Assembly (NCBI GenBank): GCA_031274845.1
Contig: JAISPN010000195.1
Span: forward strand, 1-6,393
DNA from: Acidobacteriaceae bacterium
GTDB lineage: Bacteria > Acidobacteriota > Vicinamibacteria > Vicinamibacterales > CAVVIG01
Direction: 5' to 3'
DNA: 6,393 nucleotides
Shown piece by piece: positions 1 to 6,288 of the stretch. The notes below the pieces were generated by a model, which was not told the DNA's origin, did no database searches, and worked only from the letters and a program-made list of their open reading frames with translations. Position 1 is the stretch's first letter; each line of letters opens with the position of its first letter. A program made the translations under genes and the position numbers.

Positions 1-90
1 GCGCGGTCAGTACTGCAACTACACGTCACGGGTGCCGAGCGCGTGTCCCTCCTGCGCGGCGCTCTAGAAGAGGAGCGCAGGCCCCGTCAG
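1..90 (-). pseudogene. Interrupted continuation of the M50 protease frame
   Basis: Reading on past the TAG at 91-93 in the same minus-strand frame gives LTGPALLF, TAG (64-66), SAAQEGHALGTRDV, TAG (19-21), LQY, TGA (7-9). The stretches between stops still use mostly G/C-ending codons. LTGPALLF resembles the 'LGEPLLF' segment that, as I recall, follows the 'FDIGIAGPIAGF' helix in bacterial S2P homologues. This suggests former coding sequence broken by nonsense changes rather than a natural C terminus. The family's second zinc-ligand motif (NxxPxxxxDG) would lie beyond the left edge. The resemblance is from memory and the piece is short, so this is tentative. Low sequence quality at a contig end would look the same. 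Confidence 0.35.
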
Positions 91-609
91 CTAGACGCCG
101 CCGTCCAGCGGGGCTCCGGCGGTGACGATGCGCGACATCGCCAGCCCGATGAACAGCGCGGGGACGGCCACCACGAATCCGGCAATCGGCCCGGCGATGC
201 CGATGTCGAAGAGCATGCGTTTACTGGGGATCGGCTCGCGAATCCGGATGAACGCGCCAAAGGTGCCGGTCGGAATCAGCACCATGGGCAAAAAGTAGGG
301 GAGCGACGCGTCGATATTGTAGTAGCGGCAGGCGAAGTAGTGCCCGAGTTCATGGCACCCGAGGATGGCGAGAATCGTCCCGCTGTACCATAGACCGTGC
401 GCGATCGCCTGCCAGGTGGTCAGCGGCACGTCGCGCAGGCCGAAATCACTCGCAAACGATAGATAGTGGCCCACACCCGAGAGTGTGGTTGTCGCAATCG
501 TGGCGAGAAACAGCGCCAAATGGACCCAGCGCCGGTCCTGAAACTTGGGGGGCGGCTGCCAGATGTCGTCGGCCGACGTGGGGACGGAAGTATTGTGGAG
601 GGAGTCCAA
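91..609 (-). CDS. Site-2-protease-like (M50) membrane metalloprotease, C-terminally truncated
   Basis: The 172-residue product resembles the N-terminal part of bacterial M50 (site-2 protease) enzymes, zinc proteases that cut substrates inside the membrane. Visible features are a hydrophilic N terminus (1-27), a membrane segment at about 28-52, a second at about 68-92 carrying the catalytic zinc motif HELGH (86-90), a hydrophobic stretch near 103-122 with GTFGAFIRI, and a helix at about 133-158 containing FDIGIAGPIAGF. Family members are usually about twice this length and carry a second motif (NxxPxxxxDG) supplying the third zinc ligand. It is absent here, and the LDGG near the C terminus lacks the preceding NxxP and sits too early. 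The start is a TTG at 607-609, since no ATG lies at the N-terminal end, and no clear Shine-Dalgarno precedes it. The gene begins 9 nt after the HU stop in the same frame, so it is probably co-transcribed with HU and translationally coupled. The fold assignment is strong; activity as it stands is doubtful. Confidence 0.8.
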   Translation of the reverse strand: MDSLHNTSVPTSADDIWQPPPKFQDRRWVHLALFLATIATTTLSGVGHYLSFASDFGLRDVPLTTWQAIAHGLWYSGTILAILGCHELGHYFACRYYNIDASLPYFLPMVLIPTGTFGAFIRIREPIPSKRMLFDIGIAGPIAGFVVAVPALFIGLAMSRIVTAGAPLDGGV

Positions 610-618
610 CCGAATCGA

Positions 619-888
619 TTATCCGATGTTCTGGAGGTCTTTGCCCGGCTTGAAGCGGATGGTTCGGCCGGGTGGGATGCGGACCTCTTTGCCAGTGCGT
701 GGGTTGCGTCCGATACCGCGCTTTCTGGGTTTCACCTGGAAGACGCCAAAGCCGCGAAGCTCGATGCGTTCACCGCGCTGCATCGAGATGCGCATCGCAT
801 CGAACACCGCATCGACCGCCACCTCGGCCTTGACCTTGGTGATGTCGGCGATCTTGGATACTTCGTTGACGATGTCGACCTTGATCAT
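619..888 (-). CDS. HU/IHF-family nucleoid DNA-binding protein
   Basis: This 89-residue basic protein has the normal length of the HU/IHF family, small dimeric proteins that bend DNA and compact the nucleoid. It begins MIKVDIVNEV and has the N-terminal helical dimerisation part at about 3-40, then RGFGVF (45-50), and the DNA-binding beta arm with the family signature GRNPRTG (60-66), whose P63 is the proline that intercalates between base pairs. It ends FKPGKDL. The open frame extends upstream to 1026, but ATG 886-888 is the right start: it fits the family N terminus, has AGGAG at 900-904, and lies just downstream of a strong promoter. The stop is TAA. It could be annotated as HU, HU-beta or an IHF-like subunit; the sequence alone does not separate these. 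It is divergent from der and is followed by the M50 gene. Confidence 0.93.
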   Translation of the reverse strand: MIKVDIVNEVSKIADITKVKAEVAVDAVFDAMRISMQRGERIELRGFGVFQVKPRKRGIGRNPRTGKEVRIPPGRTIRFKPGKDLQNIG

Positions 889-918
889 TGGCTTAGGGAC
901 TCCTGAGCGCGCGTAAAC

Positions 919-947
919 ATCATAGATTGTGATACTTACGCTGTCAA
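919..947 (-). promoter_or_regulatory. Near-consensus sigma70 promoter for the HU gene
   Basis: On the minus strand TTGACA (942-947, a perfect -35) is followed by 17 nt and TATGAT (919-924, one mismatch to TATAAT). Optimal spacing and placement 31 bp upstream of the HU ATG predict transcription starting near 911-913 and a leader of about 23 nt that contains the AGGAG ribosome binding site. The quality of the match suggests high basal expression, as expected for a nucleoid protein. Confidence 0.8.
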
Positions 948-983
948 TGCGACGGCTAAGTGAATCCTGAGCCACCTCTGAAG

Positions 984-2339
984 ATGCCAGAAAAATTGCC
1001 GTCAGTCGTCCTCGTCGGACGCCCAAACGTAGGGAAGTCCACCTTGTTCAATCGCATCATCGGGTCGCGTCGCGCCATCGTGGCGCCGCTGGCCGGGACG
1101 ACGCGCGACGCCCTGTCGGTGGGGGCGTCGTGGAGCGGCGTCGACTTCACCCTGTCGGATACCGGCGGCCTTTACGGCGCGAGCGAGGACCCGCTCCACG
1201 AGCTTGTCGTCGTGCAAGGGAAGCGCGCTATCACCGGCGCGGACCTGCTCATCTTTGTCGTCGACGGCCGCGAAGGGTTGGTTGGCGGCGACGAAACCAT
1301 TGCGCAGGAGCTCCGGCAGACCAGCCTTCCGGTCGTGCTTGCCGTCAACAAGACGGACGACCGGCGGGCGCAGGCCGGCGTCACAGATTTTTATCAACTT
1401 GGATTTGAGCCGGTTATCGAGATATCAGCGGAGCATGGACAGGGCGTCGGCGATCTGCTCGATCAGGTGGTGGCGCGGCTCGGGAGCCGCCGATTGGCGC
1501 CTGCCGAGGACCAAGCGGAGGCCGCGCCGAAGGACGAGGAGGCGACGATTGCCATCATCGGACGGCCGAATGTGGGCAAGTCCTCGCTCCTCAACCGGTT
1601 GCTCAAGCGGGACCGCGTGCTTGTCAGCGACCTTCCCGGCACGACGAGGGACGCCATTGATGCGACGCTGACCTGGCATCACCGCAAGTTCAAGGTCGTC
1701 GACACGGCGGGGATGCGGCGTCCCGGGCGGATTCGCGGTGGCGGCAAGGTGGAGATGGTGAGCGTTGCCGGCGCCAAGGAAGCGATTTTCCACGCCGACG
1801 TCGTGGCGCTGGTCATCGACTCGCGTGAAGGGCCGACCGATCAGGATGCGGCCATTGGCGGGGAAGCAGATCGCGCGGGGCGCGGCGTGGTGATCGTGGC
1901 GAACAAGTGGGATCTGGTGAAGAGTCAGGACCCGAACTTCGTGAAGACGTTCGACGCCGAACTGCGCCGCAAGATGAAGTTTCTCGATTACGCGCCGATC
2001 CTCCACATTTCGGCGCTGACCGGCGAGCGGTCGCCGAAGGTGCTCGAAACGATCGATCGCGTGATTGCGGCTCGTCGACAGCGGATTCCGACGCCGCGGC
2101 TCAACAAGGTGGTCGAGGAGATCACGGCGTCGAATCCACCGGTCAGTCCGGGGCGTCGGCGCGTGCGCATCATGTACTGCGCGCAGATTGGCGTCGCGCC
2201 GCCGTCCTTTGTTTTCTTCACCAACGTGGCGACGACATTTCATTTTTCGTACGAGCGGTTTCTGGTGAACAAGCTGCGCGAACAGTTCGGCTTTGAAGGG
2301 ACGCCAATCAGAGTGCAGGTCCGTCGCCGCGCCAAATGA
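984..2339 (+). CDS. der: Ribosome-assembly GTPase Der (EngA)
   Basis: Der is an essential cytoplasmic GTPase with two tandem G domains that binds the 50S precursor and acts in late large-subunit maturation. In this 451-residue protein G domain 1 has GRPNVGKS (12-19), AGTTRDA, DTGG, NKTD and a SAEHG G5-like motif. A charged Ala/Glu linker follows. G domain 2 has GRPNVGKSS (193-201), PGTTRDAID, DTAGMRR, NKWD (307-310) and SALTGE. The C-terminal KH-like domain (about 370-451) contains the conserved NPPV near its start and TPIRVQVRRR at its end. All GTPase motifs are intact and the length is typical. The frame opens at GTG 960, eight codons earlier, but ATG 984 puts the first G motif at the usual distance from the N terminus. 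Neither start has a strong Shine-Dalgarno. It is divergent from HU and is followed 37 nt later by the MerR gene. The stop is TGA. Confidence 0.97.
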   Translation: MPEKLPSVVLVGRPNVGKSTLFNRIIGSRRAIVAPLAGTTRDALSVGASWSGVDFTLSDTGGLYGASEDPLHELVVVQGKRAITGADLLIFVVDGREGLVGGDETIAQELRQTSLPVVLAVNKTDDRRAQAGVTDFYQLGFEPVIEISAEHGQGVGDLLDQVVARLGSRRLAPAEDQAEAAPKDEEATIAIIGRPNVGKSSLLNRLLKRDRVLVSDLPGTTRDAIDATLTWHHRKFKVVDTAGMRRPGRIRGGGKVEMVSVAGAKEAIFHADVVALVIDSREGPTDQDAAIGGEADRAGRGVVIVANKWDLVKSQDPNFVKTFDAELRRKMKFLDYAPILHISALTGERSPKVLETIDRVIAARRQRIPTPRLNKVVEEITASNPPVSPGRRRVRIMYCAQIGVAPPSFVFFTNVATTFHFSYERFLVNKLREQFGFEGTPIRVQVRRRAK

Positions 2340-2346
2340 TTGGCGG

Positions 2347-2355
2347 TGTTATACT
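2347..2355 (+). promoter_or_regulatory. Possible extended -10 promoter for the MerR gene
   Basis: TGTTATACT reads as an extended -10 element: TG at 2347-2348, one base, then TATACT at 2350-2355, five of six matches to TATAAT. No recognisable -35 lies 16-18 bp upstream, where the sequence is the GC-rich end of der. Predicted start is near 2361, giving a leader of about 15 nt before ATG 2377. It would let the MerR gene, and perhaps the tRNA, be expressed independently of der. Confidence 0.4.
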
Positions 2356-2376
2356 TCTCGCGATTTTCGAGCAGTG

Positions 2377-2841
2377 ATGAATACATCAGGCGGCGACATC
2401 GAGATCCCCAAACGCGCGCTGTTCAAGGCAGCCGAGGTGTGCGAACTTGCCAAAGTGCAGCCGTACGTGCTGCGGTCGTGGGAATCCGAGTTCCATGACC
2501 TTGGCGTCGCGAAAACTGCGGGCGGACCGCGTGTGTACCGGCGTGAGGATGTCGAGCAGGTGCTGCGGATCAAGCATCTGCTGCTTGTCGAAGGGCTCAC
2601 GCTTGCCGGCGCGCGACGAAAACTCGAAGAAACGTCAGCGCCGGTGGCTGCCGATGCGCCGGTGATTGACGACCTGCTGGGCGCCCACGCGCGCGAGCGG
2701 CTCACAGAAGTGAAGCGAGGGCTCGTGGCGATTCTCGAGATGTTGAGCGCTCCGCAGGCCGACCTTTTCTCCGGTCCGGAGATGTCCCGCGCCACGGCGA
2801 AGAAGCCGGTGGCCTCGCCTCGAAAGAAACGATCAGCGTAG
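2377..2841 (+). CDS. MerR-family transcriptional regulator
   Basis: This is a 154-residue DNA-binding regulator. The MerR-type winged helix-turn-helix occupies about residues 15-83: LFKAAEVCELAKVQPYVLRSW forms the recognition helices, GGPRVYRRED (49-58) is the wing with the usual arginine-tyrosine pair, and VLRIKHLLLVEGLTLAGARRKL (62-83) is the third and fourth helix region. A short Ala/Pro linker, a helix at about 102-124 (likely dimer interface) and a basic Lys/Arg tail (142-154) follow. There is no Cys cluster or effector domain, so no metal or drug ligand can be inferred. It is unlike the metal-sensing MerR/CueR group and like the short MerR proteins that, as I recall, sit beside ihf/HU-type genes and tRNA-Pro in several phyla. 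The open frame runs upstream to 2293 inside der; ATG 2377 (or GTG 2374 just before it) fits the family N terminus. The ribosome binding site is weak. The stop is TAG. The target is unknown. Confidence 0.9.
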   Translation: MNTSGGDIEIPKRALFKAAEVCELAKVQPYVLRSWESEFHDLGVAKTAGGPRVYRREDVEQVLRIKHLLLVEGLTLAGARRKLEETSAPVAADAPVIDDLLGAHARERLTEVKRGLVAILEMLSAPQADLFSGPEMSRATAKKPVASPRKKRSA

Positions 2842-2862
2842 AATATTCAGTCGGCTCTTGAG

Positions 2863-2881
2863 CGGATGCCCCCAGCATCCG
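2863..2881 (+). other. Perfect 7-bp hairpin between the MerR gene and tRNA-Pro
   Basis: CGGATGC (2863-2869) pairs with GCATCCG (2875-2881) across a five-base CCCCA loop, 21 nt after the MerR stop. No T-tract follows, so it is not a classical intrinsic terminator. If the MerR gene and the tRNA share a transcript, it could protect the mRNA 3' end or mark an RNase processing site before the tRNA 5' end. That role is inference. Confidence 0.4.
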
Positions 2882-2941
2882 GAAGCACTCGCAGCCGTTA
2901 TGCCGTCCGCCGCAGTCACCATGCGGCACCGAAGAGTACGT

Positions 2942-3018
<77 letters not shown>

Positions 3019-3036
3019 ATAAAATCAACAACTTAT

Positions 3037-3065
3037 AGCCTCGCTCCTGGCGAGGCTTTTTCTTT
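3037..3065 (+). terminator. Intrinsic terminator after tRNA-Pro
   Basis: AGCCTCGC (3037-3044) pairs perfectly with GCGAGGCT (3050-3057) around a five-base loop. The T-rich run TTTTTCTTT follows directly on the plus strand. It lies 18 bp after the tRNA CCA and should end the MerR gene/tRNA transcript. Confidence 0.9.
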
Positions 3066-3146
3066 GTGGGCACACAATAGGCACATCATGACCGTGCCGG
3101 GGCACACCGAGTGCGACGTCATCGGTCGCTATTGACGCGTGAGTCG

Positions 3147-3335
3147 TCAGGTGGCGCGCACCGCGAAATGTACTTGCACGGCGCGAGAAGGGAACTCCCA
3201 TTTAACGTCGGTGGGCTTGTTGATGAGCCTGCAGTTCACGAGCGTCTGCGCGCCCGTGTGTACGCTCTTTACGTTGCGCGATCCACCTGCCGCGCTAACT
3301 CCCGTACACCACCTGCGGAAGCTCATTGATGCCAC
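3147..3335 (-). CDS. Weak candidate small ORF, function unknown
   Basis: An open frame of 62 codons starting at GTG 3333-3335, or 59 from ATG at 3324-3326. I do not recognise the protein. Its second half, including VNCRLINKPTDVKWEF and ending AVQVHFAVRAT, has mixed polar/hydrophobic composition and G/C-rich third positions, unlike the Arg/Pro/Ser-rich shadow frames around it. No Shine-Dalgarno is evident and the GTG start lies inside a hairpin. It could be a real small gene, the C-terminal remnant of a lost gene, or chance. It lies in the same frame as mgtA, after the mgtA stop and a further in-frame TAA at 3396-3398. Confidence 0.22.
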   Translation of the reverse strand: MASMSFRRWCTGVSAAGGSRNVKSVHTGAQTLVNCRLINKPTDVKWEFPSRAVQVHFAVRAT

Positions 3336-3358
3336 GCCTCGGGAGGGTGAGGCGTGGC
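3331..3358 (-). terminator. 10-bp perfect hairpin downstream of mgtA, possible factor-dependent terminator
   Basis: GCCACGCCTC (3331-3340) and GAGGCGTGGC (3349-3358) are perfectly complementary around an eight-base loop. On the minus strand the stem begins 46 nt after the mgtA stop. No T-run follows on either strand, so it lacks the second half of an intrinsic terminator. It may stabilise the mgtA mRNA 3' end or pause polymerase. Confidence 0.4.
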
Positions 3359-3404
3359 GGCGTGTGCATCGTCTACAGAGACCGCGGTGATGCGGTTATC
3401 CGCA

Positions 3405-6140
3405 TTACAGCCATGTGCCGAATCGGCGGATATACCAGTTCTTGACGGCCTGTGTGAGCACCGAGTAACTGAGGAGAATTGCCGTCAGCCAGATGAAATA
3501 GCTCCCCGGGAGCGCGGACATTTTGAGCTTCTCCGCCACCGGCATGAAGGGGAGCGCGAGGCCGCATGCCATGATGGCGCTGGTGAGTAACAACACCGGC
3601 CACGCCGCGCGGCTCTGGAGGAACGGCACCTTTGCCGTGCGGATCATGTGGACGATCAGCGTTTGCGTCAGGAGCGATTCGATGAACCAGCCTGACTGGA
3701 AGAGCGACTGCCGGTCATGGTTATTCGCGCCGAACACATACCACATCAGCAGGAAGGTGGCGATATCGAAGATGGAGCTAATCGGGCCGATGAACGCCAT
3801 GAACCGCCCGATATCGTCGGCGCGCCATTGGCGTGGCACGGTCAGATACTCAGCATCCATGTCGTCCCACGGGATGGAGGTCTGCGACAGATCGTAGAGC
3901 AGATTGTTCGTGAGCAACTGGATCGGGAGCATTGGCAGGAACGGCAAAAATGCGCTCGCCACCAGCACGCTGAACACATTCCCGAAGTTCGAGCTCGCCG
4001 TCATCTTGATGTACTTGATCGTGTTGCCGAACGTGCGCCGTCCCTCGATGACGCCTTCTTCGAGGACGAGCAGGCTCTTTTCGAGGAGGATGATGTCGGC
4101 GGATTCCTTCGCGATGTCGACCGCGGAATCCACTGACACGCCGACGTCGGCTTCGCGCAGCGCGCCCGCGTCGTTGATGCCGTCGCCGAGGAAGCCGACG
4201 GTATGCCCGCGTGCCTTGAGGGCGCTGACGATGCGTGTTTTGTGTTCTGGCGTGAGCTTGGCAAAGACCGAGTGCGTCGTCGCCATTTCGCCCAGCGCGG
4301 CATCGTCGAGATCCTGCAGTTCGCTGCCGAGGACGACACGTTCGGCGTTGAGGCCGACGTCTCGACAGATCTTGCGCGTGACGAGGTCGTTGTCGCCCGT
4401 GAGGATTTTGACGGCCACGCCGTGCGCGGCGAGCGCCTTGAGCGCGGGCGCCGCGCTTTCCTTGGGCGGATCAAGGAATCCGACAAAGCCTGCGAGCGTC
4501 AGCTCTGATTCATCGGCCACGGAATAGGGGCCGTGCGTGATGGGGAACTCCCGGTACGCCACGGCGACGACGCGAAATCCGTCCTCGTTCATCCGCGTGA
4601 CGAGTTCGTACGCCTCGGCGCGCCGCTGCTCGTCGAGGTCGACGACATTGGTCGGGTTGTCGATATCCGGCACGAAATCCCGAATCGACTTACAGATGGC
4701 CAGGACTTCCTCGGCGGCGCCTTTACAGATCAAGTGATGATTGCGGTGCTCATGGTCGACGACGACAGACATGCGTCGGCGTGTGAAGTCGAACGGGATC
4801 TCGTCAACCTTGCCGTAGGCATGATCGATCGACAACTCCTTGTGGATTTCTCCATGTTCGAGCACCGCGATGTCGAGTAAGTTCTTTAACCCTGTCTGAT
4901 AGAAACTGTTGAGGTACGCAAGGGCGAGCACTTCGTCGTCTTCCTCGCCTGCGACATTGACATGCCGCTCGAGCACGACTTTGTCTTGCGTAAGCGTGCC
5001 TGTCTTGTCGGTGCACAACACGTCCATGGCGCCGAAGTTCTGGATCGCGTTGAGCCGCTTGACGACCGTCTTGTGCCGGGCCATCGTCACCGCGCCCTTG
5101 GCGAGGTTGGTGGTGACGATCATCGGAAGCATTTCCGGGGTCAGCCCAACGGCGACGGCGAGGCCGAAGAGAAATGCTTCGAGCCAGTTCCCTTTGCTGA
5201 GCCCATTGATGAGGAACACGATCGGCACCATCACGGCGATGAACCGGATGAACAGCCAGCTCACCTTGCTGACGCCGACATCGAACGCGGTTTCCGCGCG
5301 CCGGCCCACGAGCCCCTTGGCCATGCGTCCGAAGCTCGTGTTGCCGCCTGTGGCGACGACCACGCTGGTCGCGGTGCCGCTCACGACGTTCGTGCCCATG
5401 AAACAGATCGTCGGGAGCTCGGTGAGCGACGGCGTGGTTTCAGGCCGCACCGCGTGATCGAGCTTTTCGACGGGTAAGGCTTCGCCGGTGAGCGCGGCCT
5501 GACCCACGAACAGATCCTTGGCGGTGATGAGGCGCACGTCCGCCGGGATCATGTCGCCGGCGGAGAGATACACGATGTCGCCGGGGACGAGCTCGTCCAT
5601 CGGGAGTTCGCGCCGGCGCACCGCGGGCCCTGTCGTGGGATCGAACTCGTCGCCGTCACGTTCCACGGCGGTGCTCGTCCGCACCAGCGCGCGAAGCGCC
5701 TGCGCCGACTTGTTGGATCGATATTCCTGCACGAAGCGGAGGCCGGTGCTGAACACGACCATGACGCCGATGACGGTCATCGCTTCGTGGTCGCCGGTGA
5801 CGCCCGAGACGATGGCAAGAGCCGTCAGCAGAAAGTTGAAGGGGTTCGCGAACGCGCGGCCAAGCTCCGCGTACCACGTGGGCGGCTTCTCGTGGGCGAC
5901 CTCGTTTCGACCGTAGCGAAGGCGGCGGACTTTCACCTCCTCGTCGGTGAGCCCGAGAGGATTGGTGTCCAGTTCACGCAAGACGGTCTCGGCGTCCGCA
6001 TAGGCGAGCGCCATGAGATTGGCGTCGGCGGTGGCGCCGCCTGCCTTGCGTCCATTGGCGGGGGGACCGCCGTGGGCTTTTGCGCTCACGTCTCCTTCAG
6101 CGCGGGGGGCACGCTCAGTGTCCGGCGTCTTCTGCGTCAT
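3405..6140 (-). CDS. mgtA: P-type Mg2+ transport ATPase (P3B, MgtA/MgtB family)
   Basis: This 911-residue inner-membrane pump uses ATP to bring Mg2+ into the cytoplasm; the E. coli MgtA length is about the same. In order: a polar, Ala/Gly-rich N-terminal tail (1-40); the cation-ATPase N domain with NPLGLTDEEV; membrane helices near 97-113 and 117-135; the actuator domain with LTGE (T218-E220); helices near 297-315 and 323-345, the latter with the ion-path motif PEM (335-337); the phosphorylation motif DKTGTLT with D378 as the phospho-acceptor; the nucleotide domain with KGAAEE; the hinge GDGIND (652-657); and six C-terminal helices. LLYDLSQTSIPWDDMD after the hinge is close to the MgtA-specific sequence and separates it from Ca2+, K+ or heavy-metal pumps. 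All catalytic motifs are intact. ATG 6138-6140 has GGAG about 10 nt upstream. The stop is TAA. It appears monocistronic, facing the tRNA block tail to tail. MgtA genes elsewhere are induced by low Mg2+; no such element is provable here. Confidence 0.95.
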   Translation of the reverse strand: MTQKTPDTERAPRAEGDVSAKAHGGPPANGRKAGGATADANLMALAYADAETVLRELDTNPLGLTDEEVKVRRLRYGRNEVAHEKPPTWYAELGRAFANPFNFLLTALAIVSGVTGDHEAMTVIGVMVVFSTGLRFVQEYRSNKSAQALRALVRTSTAVERDGDEFDPTTGPAVRRRELPMDELVPGDIVYLSAGDMIPADVRLITAKDLFVGQAALTGEALPVEKLDHAVRPETTPSLTELPTICFMGTNVVSGTATSVVVATGGNTSFGRMAKGLVGRRAETAFDVGVSKVSWLFIRFIAVMVPIVFLINGLSKGNWLEAFLFGLAVAVGLTPEMLPMIVTTNLAKGAVTMARHKTVVKRLNAIQNFGAMDVLCTDKTGTLTQDKVVLERHVNVAGEEDDEVLALAYLNSFYQTGLKNLLDIAVLEHGEIHKELSIDHAYGKVDEIPFDFTRRRMSVVVDHEHRNHHLICKGAAEEVLAICKSIRDFVPDIDNPTNVVDLDEQRRAEAYELVTRMNEDGFRVVAVAYREFPITHGPYSVADESELTLAGFVGFLDPPKESAAPALKALAAHGVAVKILTGDNDLVTRKICRDVGLNAERVVLGSELQDLDDAALGEMATTHSVFAKLTPEHKTRIVSALKARGHTVGFLGDGINDAGALREADVGVSVDSAVDIAKESADIILLEKSLLVLEEGVIEGRRTFGNTIKYIKMTASSNFGNVFSVLVASAFLPFLPMLPIQLLTNNLLYDLSQTSIPWDDMDAEYLTVPRQWRADDIGRFMAFIGPISSIFDIATFLLMWYVFGANNHDRQSLFQSGWFIESLLTQTLIVHMIRTAKVPFLQSRAAWPVLLLTSAIMACGLALPFMPVAEKLKMSALPGSYFIWLTAILLSYSVLTQAVKNWYIRRFGTWL

Positions 6141-6288
6141 CTACTCGGTGCTCCGTGCGTGTGTGCGAATCCCGCGTGTCAGGTGGCTCGAAAAGGTAAT
6201 TGAGGAGAGGTGAGGATGGATTGAGTAACAGTCTACACGAGCAGAGTACGACTTTAGCCCCGCCGTCAGAGCGAATTCGCTACCGAGA
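6141..6288 (-). promoter_or_regulatory. mgtA leader/promoter region, no element identified
   Basis: This 148-bp gap between an upstream minus-strand gene fragment and the mgtA ATG is visibly less GC-rich than the genes, as a promoter region would be. A 12-bp palindrome AGCGAATTCGCT lies at 6270-6281. A pyrimidine-rich stretch (CCTCACCTCTCCTC in the transcript sense) could pair with the purine-rich GGAG ribosome binding site, a possible translational switch. I could not find a good -35/-10 pair, nor could I recognise an M-box or a MgtL-type proline-rich leader peptide. The region most likely contains the mgtA promoter. Confidence 0.35.

Larger units (their letters stand above)
3066..3404. other. 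Intergenic region between the tRNA terminator and mgtA, no confident gene
   Basis: This 339-bp stretch separates the plus-strand tRNA block from the minus-strand mgtA gene. It holds three GGCACA copies (3069-3074, 3080-3085, 3101-3106), the last forming part of a small GTGCC-GG-GGCAC palindrome (3094-3105). It also holds a weak minus-strand small ORF (3147-3335) and a 10-bp perfect hairpin (3331-3358). I see no integrase, transposase, rRNA or second tRNA. Being just downstream of a tRNA gene, it is a place where integrated elements often leave remnants, but nothing seen proves that here. Confidence 0.5.

Noticed and set aside
901..972. Repeat of TCCTGAGC at 901-908 and 965-972 in the HU-der intergenic region as paired regulator sites.
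   Set aside because: Only 8 bp; one copy overlaps the HU ribosome binding site and the other lies just before the der start, so it is easily coincidental.
619..1026. Longer HU start giving a 135-residue protein.
   Set aside because: The extra N-terminal 46 residues cross the promoter and der start and match nothing in the HU family; ATG 886-888 has AGGAG and the normal family N terminus.
1425..2243. Long antisense open frame (272 codons) opposite der.
   Set aside because: It is rich in Arg, His and Pro with no recognisable domain, and the opposite strand encodes intact Der. It is a codon-bias shadow of a GC-rich gene.
3066..3404. Possible integron attC, CRISPR or insertion sequence in the tRNA-mgtA gap.
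   Set aside because: Isolated ATTTAAC and GTTG-like strings do not make a paired attC; there is no regular repeat-spacer pattern and no terminal inverted repeats or transposase.
3904..4527. Plus-strand open frame of 207 codons opposite mgtA.
   Set aside because: Ser/Arg/Thr-rich low-complexity translation opposite conserved P-type ATPase motifs; a shadow frame.
6270..6281. 12-bp palindrome AGCGAATTCGCT in the mgtA leader as an operator.
   Set aside because: Roughly one or two 12-bp perfect palindromes are expected by chance in 6.4 kb, and there is no partner site or promoter to anchor it. It is noted only within the leader entry.
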